Source: Brachynemurus nebulosus
Taxonomy: Eukaryota; Arthropoda; Insecta; Neuroptera; Myrmeleontidae
Length of the DNA: 64,000 bases
Direction of reading: 5' to 3'
NCBI GenBank assembly: GCA_035578155.1
Contig: JAPWDM010000013.1
Location: forward strand, 9,635,527-9,699,526
Below, piece after piece: positions 56,041-64,000 of the stretch. Within the stretch, counting starts at the first letter, position 1; each line of letters begins with the position of its first letter. The position numbers were made by a program, and so were the translations under genes. The notes below the pieces were generated by a model that saw only the letters and a list, made by a program, of their open reading frames with translations, did no database searches and was not told where the DNA came from.

Positions 56041-56499
56041 GTCTTTTACGCTGATGAATGGGACAGTGATGTTGATTTTTCGACAGTTTTCTAAAAATCG
56101 TCACTCATATTCATAAGTATAATATTCGATTTTTGTTTTAAATAAATTCAGATAAATAATATTTTATTCAGATAAATTCAGATAGATAATAAAATTCGAA
56201 TTTTGTTTTAAATAAATTCAGATAAATAATATTTACCAACCCCCGAAACAAAAGTTTACCGACGCCCCTGATCTTCCGATTTTACGTACTTCCCCTTAAA
56301 TTTGTACCAACCACTACGTAAAATTGTATTTGTGGTGTACTATTTAACAGAAAAATAACAAAAAACGCAAAAGTGGCAAAATATAAAAATACCCCAGTCG
56401 CAAAATTCTGTATAACGAATTTCCGTTTACAAAAATTAATTTTTCTCAAAAGGCAGTTTACTTAGAATAATAGTACAAAAACCTTTTTTATGTAATTTT

Positions 56500-57861
56500 T
56501 TCCTCTCTTTCTAATGATGTAAAAAAATGTCACAAAAATTTTTTGAGTTGGGGAAACTGACAAAAAACTTACTCTTTTCACGAAAATTGCCCAAAAAATC
56601 ATATTTTTAGCATCAGACGTGTCTGTCTGAAGCACTCATGCAAGATTTTTAGACTTTCAACGTTTTCACCAAATTTCGCGAAAATATAATATTTCGTTTG
56701 AGAATTATCGCGTGGACGTATAAATATGAATTTTAGTCAAAGGTCATTATCGGCTTCTATTAGGGACCTCAAAACAAATTTCTATCATAGTCCCGGGCTC
56801 AAATCACATCACGGCGGTGGCTGTAATAGCTGAATCGAAAATTCGCTAAAAAATCTTGAATAATAATTAATTCTTGTTGATATTGAAATAATTTTTTTTT
56901 TTAAATTCTGCCCCTAAAATACCTCAATCCCTCATAATAGGGAGTAAAGTGTCGCTTTTAATCTCAAGAGACTTACAAGTCTGTTTTCCCGCTTTTAAGC
57001 TACCATATAGTGAATAATTTTTATCCTTAAATTAGTTACTAATTCAGAATAAGTATTTTCACAGAGAGGTTTCACTGTAACTCATTAATTTCTGTCAACA
57101 TGGTACAGAATACGTAATTACATATAGTCAACATATGTTTTGAAAATACATATTTAGCTTTAATTTTTATTTTTTTTTTTTTTTTTTGAGAACGAATAAA
57201 CAAACTTTTATAGGTATATGTATATGCAAACGAACCCCCATGTATTATAGTCTGGGTATTACTGACTAAATTATAATTGGATGTTTCGTCAAATTTTGAC
57301 TAATTTATTTACCTTATTTGTACCCACTGCCTGCAGCTTGTTCCCGAATATGTTTTGGTGTCCTACGTAACATAAATTTTTTTAACGAGTATATGGTTTC
57401 ATCAGAAACCTAATTATAACCGAACTAATTATTATTGGTGAAAAAAATATCAAATTTTATAATGAACGAATTTTTCAAAAAATTTAATGAATGAAAATTT
57501 TTATACATCATCCGGGTGGTAAATTTGTGTATAAAGTAAGTTAATATTTTAGGGTTTGTTTTAGCGAATTTTCAAATTGAAAATTTAGCTATTACAGCCA
57601 CAGTTATGGTACGACTTGAGCGTGGAACTATGATAGAAATTGGTTTTGGGATCCCTGGAAGCCGAAAGTGGCATTCACTAACATTTATATATGTGTCCGC
57701 ACGATTACTCTCGAACGAAACATTCGATTTTTACGAAATTTTGTGAAAATGTTGAAAGTCCAAAAATTTTGGATGAGTTCTTCAATCAGACGCATCCGAT
57801 ACCCGGAACATCAAAAGACAAAGTTTTACGAAATTTTTTTTTACACCATTAAAAAGAGCGG
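56500..57861. mobile_element. Foldback element with ~350 bp imperfect arms
   Basis: The left arm (56500-56850) contains tctttctaatgatgtaaaaa, agcatcagacgtgtctgtct, 'gactttcaacgttttcacc', 'tttctatcatagt' and 'tggctgtaatagctga'. The right arm (57560-57861) has these as inverted counterparts (tagctattacagcca, actatgatagaaa, 'gtgaaaatgttgaaagtc', 'cagacgcatccgat', 'accattaaaaagagcgg'). The central ~700 bp is AT-rich. Arm fragments recur in direct orientation near 60450 and 60970. Confidence 0.75.
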
Positions 57862-58167
57862 AACCATTATTTGAACATAAATTTGTGATAAAGATACTTA
57901 TTGATTGTTTTAAAGCATTTAATCAGTACATTGTATAAGAATATAAATTGTTGCATCATTAAGTTTTTTTTTATGGGTGTATTTATCGCAACTTTTATAA
58001 TATTATAAAAATAAAATAATATGGTCTCATAGGTAAATCAATCTTTTATCTTGTTTAGACAAGTAATTTCGTAAAAGTAAGGAAATCGTGAGATTTTGAT
58101 CACTTTGAAACTTTTTCCATGCCGTCCCGATCCACCCCATAAAGTACAGAATTTTTACAATCTGAAG

Positions 58168-58362
58168 CGAAAAACTGCTGTAACCTAACTACTTTTGATA
58201 TGTAACACTGCTGTGACCTTTCTACATTTGGTACCGAACTGCTGTGATTTTACTACCACTGATGCAGAAGCACTGTAACTTTACTACTTTTTGGTATAAA
58301 ACCTCTATAATCTTACTACTTTTGGTATAAGCCGGCTAAGGCCTCGCAACTTTTGGTAAATC
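58168..58362 (+). repeat. Degenerate minisatellite, ~33 bp unit, about six copies
   Basis: The unit is of the form 'actgctgtaac-tt-actacttttggtat' with variants (aactgctgtaacctaactac, cactgctgtgacctttctac, gaactgctgtgattttacta, gcactgtaactttactactt). Copies are 60-80 percent alike. Confidence 0.7.
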
Positions 58363-58451
58363 GGTCTTGACTAACGGTAAGTGTGAATTAATATTTTATT
58401 ATCTTCAATCTTGAAAAAAATTTTTCTGTAAATACAATGATAATAGTTTAA

Positions 58452-59353
58452 GGGGAGATTTACTTGAAACTCGTTAAAAAAAAAAATCGATTTTTTTTTT
58501 TTTGCAGAAATTGGTGGCTAATTATGTGTAGAATATATTCCCAAAGTGATTTTGCTGAAAGTAATTTAAGGGAAGGTTTACTTGAGATTTGATAAAAAAA
58601 TCTATTTTTTTTTTTTGCCGAAATTGATAGCAAATTATGTGTAGAATATGTTCCCAAAGTGATTTCACTGAAAATAATTTAAAAATAAAATTCTTGCACG
58701 TTAACCGAATCCAGCTTTCCATAAAAGAAATTCAAAAAACGTAGTTCACGCAATACTGAGTATTAAATATAAAATCTTGAAAATACGTTTCTTTACATAT
58801 ATTTTATAATATTTCGGAACTACATTTTTGGAACTGGTGGACACGATAATTCAAAACTAGTCGATGGATCCTTTTTTTAAATATTTTATTTTAAAGATAC
58901 TTCAATCCTTCGGCACCTCTACCTAAGTTCGATACACTTTCAATATTTTTTTTATTTTTAAATTTACTTTAAAGAGCGAAAAATAAGACAAAAATCGTAA
59001 TCAAAAGTTCAAACATCCGCCATTTTTTTTTTCTTTCAGCAATTTATTGATATTATAGGTAGAGGTGCCGGTACTCTTCATATATTTTATAAATCTTTTT
59101 TGTTTTTGGATTTCGGTGATTTATTACCGGCGCTAGGATGTCCACCAACAAGGTATTGGATTTTCGGATTGTCACACTGCACTATCTATAAAATGGACAC
59201 TTTTTTATATTTTTCCTTGAAAAAAATTTTTTTGTGTAGTTTAATACTTAATAAATATGTGCACAAAATTTGAAATTGATATTTACTTCCGTTCTTGAGA
59301 AAAAAATTCTAGAATAATACATAATTTTTAAGGACTCTCGAGTAAACCTCTCC
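58452..59353. mobile_element. TTAA-flanked MITE, copy 2
   Basis: Element of ~902 bp flanked by TTAA (58448-58451 and 59354-59357). Ends GGGGAGATTTACTTGAAACT and, complemented, GGAGAGGTTTACTCGAGAGT. It matches 38211-39106 end to end at high identity, including the tandem duplication of the first ~110 bp at the left end. The minus-strand 65-66 codon frames are two readings of this duplicated end. Confidence 0.85.
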
Positions 59354-59357
59354 TTAA

Positions 59358-60440
59358 TTTGTAAAATTATTATATAGTTTTTAGAAAACAAAATCTGAAT
59401 TAGCTGTTTATGAACGATGACAGACGTAACGAAACCATTAGTGTTCCGTGATTATGACTACGCAACACTAAAAACATTCTGCCTATAGTTTCGTCATCAA
59501 GATATTCATGATTTTTTCTTTCTGTTTTGTTATATTAATCTTCTTATCTATTTCTTATATTTGGCGAACCAACAATGCATCAAGATATATTTTCAAAGGT
59601 TAATCTTAAATCTCAACTCGAAGTAAATATAAGCATCAGTGGGGCACAAAAACACATTCATTCGGCTTTAATCCTACAAACGAATATACATATAATAATA
59701 TAAAGACGAAATCTGAAAAGCAATTTACAGCTGATATATTTCGTAAATACATTAGTTTTCCTTTTATGTTATGCCAGAACTAATGATTTTTCTAAAGCTT
59801 CCTTTATAATATGGCACTACATTGATATATGCTGGCATATTGTAATTTCTTTTTTGCCGCCTTATTCGTGTATATTACGTATGATTTTTTCTTTTTTGCC
59901 CATATCTAATCATATATTTTATATATGTACCGATAGATGTCATACATATATCTCTGAATATTGTGTATTATTGGTTCTGTATAGGACAAAATGAAAAGAA
60001 GTTGTAAAGCTTCTTCTGGGTGATGGAAAAATTTTTCAAATCGTGTTAAGCCCTGTCATACGTAATCATATAATACGTTAATCATAATGTTATTGACAGT
60101 ACGGGTCCAAAAATTTCGGTAACGACAATTGCCAGCTAGCAAAAACATGACAGCTTAGTTTCTAGATCGAGTTATCGGTACCATAAAACTGTAGTGTAAT
60201 CCGGTAAGTCAATTTACTAAATATTATAATAAGCTCAGTTAATTCATATTATAATTTAATGTTTCGTAACTATGGTTTTGAAATCAGTTATATTTACCAA
60301 TTAAATTATTGTTTCATTTTTGGCATCTTTACCTACAATGAAATCTGCAACGAAAAGTTTGCTACCATTTTTCTTACCTCCAATAAAGCGACAGATTTAT
60401 CCCTGCCGCAGCATCCTGCATAACATAGCGAATTTTTACT
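59358..60440. other. No gene seen
   Basis: AT-rich, no recognised exon or mobile element. Confidence 0.45.
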
Positions 60441-60449
60441 GCACATAAT

Positions 60450-61115
60450 TTTTACGCTTTGACATAGTGTAAAAAAATTTCAAAAAATTTTCAAATTTTA
60501 GCAAAAAACTACTATTTTGCGGATTTTGGCATCGAACGTGTCTGGCTAACAAACTCATCTAAAATTTTTTGACTTGCAGCGTCTAAGGAATTTCAATTTC
60601 ACTTTAAGAGCCCTTTCTAACGGTTCCTAACACTAAAAATTTTTGTCTTTAATTTCGGATTTTTTTTTTTTTAAAGTATATTAACTGAAACTACTTGTAG
60701 AGTGTATACGGGGAGAAAATTCCTATAAAAATTACTGTGCTCATTTTACAATCGACGTGTAACAGGCGAACATATCCAATTTTTGTACGGTAAAATTGGA
60801 TATGTTCGCCTGTTGCACGTCGATTGTAGTATGAGCACAGTAATTTTTATAGGAATTTTCTCTCCGTGTACTTGCAAAATTCCATGAAGCTATAAAAGTT
60901 TACGAACTTGCGAATTTTACCTCGAAAACCCGCTTACGTAGGACAATGGTTCAATCTTATATGAATTTTTCCGCTCTTTGCCATGGTATAAAAAAATTTA
61001 AACTTTGGCAGATTTTTTACAAAAAGTTTCTTTTTGAAGTTCTGAGCATCGGACGTGTCTAGCTAAAGAAATCATTCAAGATTTTTTAGACTTCCAACGT
61101 TTTCAGCAAATGTTG
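60450..61115 (+). repeat. Two direct partial copies of the 56.5 kb foldback arm
   Basis: Blocks at 60450-60605 (catagtgtaaaaaaatttca, 'ggcatcgaacgtgtctggct', 'acttgcagcgtc') and 60972-61115 (ccgctctttgccatggtata, 'gagcatcggacgtgtctagc', 'gacttccaacgttttcagc') match the left arm of 56500-57861 in the same orientation, ~520 bp apart. A separate foldback lies between them. Confidence 0.65.
60704..60871. mobile_element. Near-perfect foldback, 168 bp
   Basis: The ~80 bp arms run inward from gtatacggggagaaaattcc (60704) and, mirrored, to ggaattttctctccgtgtac (60871). They include ttacaatcgacgtgtaacag / tgttgcacgtcgattgtagt and a cgaacatatccaatttt / aaaattggatatgttcg pair, around a short loop (ttgtacggt). 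Very few mismatches suggest a young insertion. Confidence 0.88.
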
Positions 61116-61120
61116 TTTAA

Positions 61121-62425
61121 ACATTACATTGCTTAATTTTCCTTAACTTTTGATTACGTACTGTTCTTCGTTACGACCAAATCTATATTTCATCGTAAGC
61201 GGGTGATTTTTCCGTATTCAAAATTATTTTCAATTTAGCATTAAAAAATAAAATTTGATTTGATTTTTATTTCGAGTGATTTCTATCTATTGACATTTCA
61301 AATCATTTCGAGATATTTCGGAAAAGTTCAAAGTTCATTTCAACATTTATTACACATAAATATGTTGCCTTCGTATACTTATATAAAAGCAATGCTGCTG
61401 AACAATTAAGGAATTTTATGATGTAATTTAAAGAAAATATAATTTACATTAAAATATTCCGGTATTTTAGAATTTTCAAACGGCATGGCATAACGGTACA
61501 GGAAATGAAAATTATTAAACAAGAATGAAAAATATTACGGACAAAGGAAAATAATTGCTTAAATTAAAAAGTACAATAGACGTTCAACAATTCGGATAAT
61601 TAAAATGTCAATTGGATTTTATTGTGTAGAAATCAATAATGGAGAGAAATATTTTTTGATCTTTGGTGCAAAAATTTTTAACAAAAATTTTCGACACTTT
61701 GGCAGCAAAAAAGTGATGATATTTATGAACTGATTTTAGGGTTTAATTTTTTAATAATGCACTATAGTTACAGTAACTCTATCAGTCTTTTGTTGAAAAT
61801 ATATTCTAGTGCCAGTTAACACACTTTCAGTCCCACGACTTCGGCATCCGAAAATTATCAAAACAACCGCAGAGGCCGATTGCGATCAATGATTAATTGA
61901 TTACGTATTATGTATATGTGCGATGTTACCACACTGACGTATATATGTATACTCAACTCGCACAAACACCAACAGGGCAACTCCATGAAATGATGGAATT
62001 TTAGTAAAAATTAAAAAATTAAAATAATTAATCAATATCATGCTTACTTGATACTCAAAAGACTAAATAACTGATTACAACGTTTTTTATTTTATTTTTT
62101 ACCTGTAATTGTTTTTATTCTGTAAATTTAGCTTAAAAATTTTTTACTTAATAAAAAAAATACCGTCACTTGTGATTTTTTTCAAGTGAATATTAAAATA
62201 TAGCTAAATTAATTTTTTTGTTTCTGCTGAAATAGTTATTTTACTCATTTTGAGTATTATTTTGACTTTTTGCTAAGCTACGAATTCGAGTAATGGAGGC
62301 TATTAAAACCGATAGAGTTTTTTTTTAATTACTAAAAATAAACTTTTATCTTTGTTATCTATCATATTTTCCAAAAATCAAACTACTCAACTACTTACTT
62401 ACTTTTTAATAAAACTTGTTTTAAA
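61121..62425. other. No gene seen
   Basis: AT-rich, no feature recognised. Confidence 0.45.
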
Positions 62426-62428
62426 GTG

Positions 62429-62792
62429 ACTGTAATGTTAGTGACCAAAGGAGGTGTAATGTAAGTGACCGACTAAAAGTTACATTTTTATCAAAAATAG
62501 ATAATATTTTATGAAATTTCTTATTAAAATAATTTATTGAAACATTATTTGTAGGTATAAAAGATGAAAAATTATATTCCTTTTTGAGTAATGTAAGTGA
62601 CCACCTACTTTATTTTGTATATTAAAAATTATTATGCAATTTTTGTTGTTTTATTTCCTTTGTTTAAAAGTTCAAATCGTATTCGATTTAATTTGATTAA
62701 ATTTTAGTCAATTTACTCATTAAATACGAAAATTCAAAAGATTTTAATCCCAATTTTAAATCAAATTGTAATGCAAGTGACCATGGAATTAC
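62429..62792 (+). repeat. Four dispersed direct copies of GTAATGTAAGTGACC
   Basis: Motif copies: gtaatgttagtgacc (62433), gtaatgtaagtgacc (62457), gtaatgtaagtgacc (62590) and gtaatgcaagtgacc (62769). The pattern recalls the internal terminal-motif copies in the TA-flanked pogo-like elements of this window. However, no TIR pair or TA duplication could be fixed. Confidence 0.55.
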
Positions 62793-63830
62793 CCAACATA
62801 CACTATACTCTCTAGATTTCTATAAAAAATTTTAAAATAAACAATATAAAAACTAATAAATCAGTCTAATAATTTAATAAAAGTATTTGTTTGTTTTTTT
62901 ATTTATTTTTACCAGCTTGTTATTTAAACTTTCTGTAATTCTTTAATTGATTTGAATGTGTTTGAATGTCAGATATATGCATGTACGTATGTACATGTTG
63001 AATCATTTGTTTATATAAAGTTTCTTTAAATATACTGTCGGCTTCCGAGAAAGTTTACTATGAAAGTGCTCGGGCCTCATTGTGTTAATAATATTTAATT
63101 TTATTCAAACCTTGTTAGTTTAGTTATCACAACTAATTTTTATTTGTTTGGATGACTTTATTTATAGTACCGTGAAACGATTAAAAAGGATGTTTTCAAT
63201 TTCAAGATAAAAATTTTTATTGCGGCATTTCATTGATAAATAATTTTTCATATTTTTGGATATAATTATATCCAGAACCGCGAAAAATGGAAAACAGAAT
63301 TTCTGTTTGAAAATGAACTGACGGTTCGAAACAATTTTGTCACAGTTTCAAAATAAAAGTGGTATTTTTGCGAAGTAAAATATTTGTTTATTAGATTCGA
63401 GTAAAGCTACTGTCATCTACTTTAATCTTCCTAGGTCTAAACTGATTCAAATACATAGTTTGATAGAATCTGATATAGAAAGATCTATTCGAAAATTTAG
63501 ATCTATACGTAAATTCAATCCATTTTTGCCCAAAAATCCACCAAAAATATGAAAATTTTTAAAACTGCAAATATGTTACTCTTTCTTATTTGTATAAATA
63601 ATTTGGGTTTAAATAAAACCTAACCAGGCTGCTAGGTGACAATATAAACTTTTATAATATAACTACTATGTATAGAACGAAATTATATAAACAAATTCCG
63701 GGCGAATAATTTTGATCACTCAAGTTCGATCTGAACTTGGTCTAGCAATAAAATACTGCAGCAATAAACCCTCAGTTTTTTCCCCTAAGTGAAATTACTT
63801 GAACATTATATGAAATTAAATAAAAATAAA
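62793..63830. other. No feature seen
   Basis: AT-rich, no recognised exon or mobile element. Confidence 0.45.
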
Positions 63831-63833
63831 AAC

Positions 63834-64000
63834 ACATACCACAAATAATGTCATGAAAGATGCGGCAAAACTTTTCGAAGACGATTTCCACCAGTTCGTG
63901 AAATAAAAGTTGACTGGTACAGAAACAGTCAACAGACTTTTTTGTTTTTCATTGCCTTCTACACTGACTACACAGACATCTTGTAATGTACCACGATAAC
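63834..64000 (-). CDS. Candidate coding exon, incomplete at the right edge
   Basis: On the minus strand the frame is open from the window edge for about 54 codons. It starts YRGTLQDVCVVSVEGNE, continues VPVNFYFTNWWKSSSKSFAA and ends SFMTLFV. A donor-like GGTATGTG follows at about 63834-63840, after which the sequence becomes AT-rich and the frame stops. GC content is clearly above the flanks, and the amino acid composition is not AT-driven. No family is recognised. An internal ATG lies near the 3' end. A 54-codon open run could occur by chance at a few percent, so this is a hypothesis. Confidence 0.35.

Noticed and set aside
55185..56320. Possible hAT-like element enclosing the 103 bp array (acagtggcc... 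and ...ccactacg ends)
   Set aside because: End similarity is weak and no 8 bp duplication could be found.

Overview
The window looks like gene-poor, AT-rich intergenic or intronic DNA from an animal nuclear genome, most likely an insect. The reasons are long (TA)n tracts, a full-length mariner, many short TIR transposons with clean target-site duplications, tRNA-derived SINEs, and no bacterial-style operons or dense coding. A hemipteran is my guess from the overall repeat style, but nothing here proves the order. No complete host gene is visible. Nearly all long open frames are low-complexity or repeat translations.

Layout. 1-10.2 kb: a hAT-type MITE, a 168-170 bp tandem array, a long foldback element, two same-strand copies of a ~133 bp repeat that each fold as a type I hammerhead ribozyme, a CAAGAC-rich hAT MITE, and a candidate terminal exon near 8.92-9.19 kb. 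10.2-19 kb: a pogo-like element with a CENP-B/psq-type transposase remnant, several small foldbacks, a TA-flanked 1.3 kb element and a second CAAGAC MITE. 19-30.4 kb: tRNA-derived SINE sequences arranged head to head, small MITEs, a hAT deletion derivative keeping the transposase C-terminus, a foldback element split by another MITE, and a GC-rich hAT MITE. 32-41 kb: a pogo-like deletion derivative, a nest of MITE + SINE + hAT MITE, TTAA-flanked elements and a LINE-like 3' tail array. 42.5-51.8 kb: a tRNA-like head, a hAT-like element, a complete foldback, an inactivated mariner, a second pogo-like derivative and a large foldback. 52-64 kb: a truncated hAT end, a 103 bp repeat carrying six perfect heat-shock-element triplets, a foldback family, a second TTAA element, and a possible coding exon running off the right edge on the minus strand.

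How parts relate. Several families occur twice: hAT-CAAGAC at 7.5 and 17.4 kb; hAT-AGTCGATTAATCG at 1.0 and 36.8 kb; pogo-like GATGCCGCA at 32.2 and 48.7 kb in opposite orientation; TTAA-type at 38.2 and 58.5 kb; foldback at 27.9 and 44.8 kb; SINE at 19.2 and 36.7 kb. A recurring theme is that non-autonomous elements carry many internal copies of their own terminal motif. The most interesting items are the paired hammerhead motifs, the HSE-bearing 103 bp inverted tandem array, and these motif-packed MITEs. All coordinates were read by eye, so element edges can be off by a few bases unless a target-site duplication is given.
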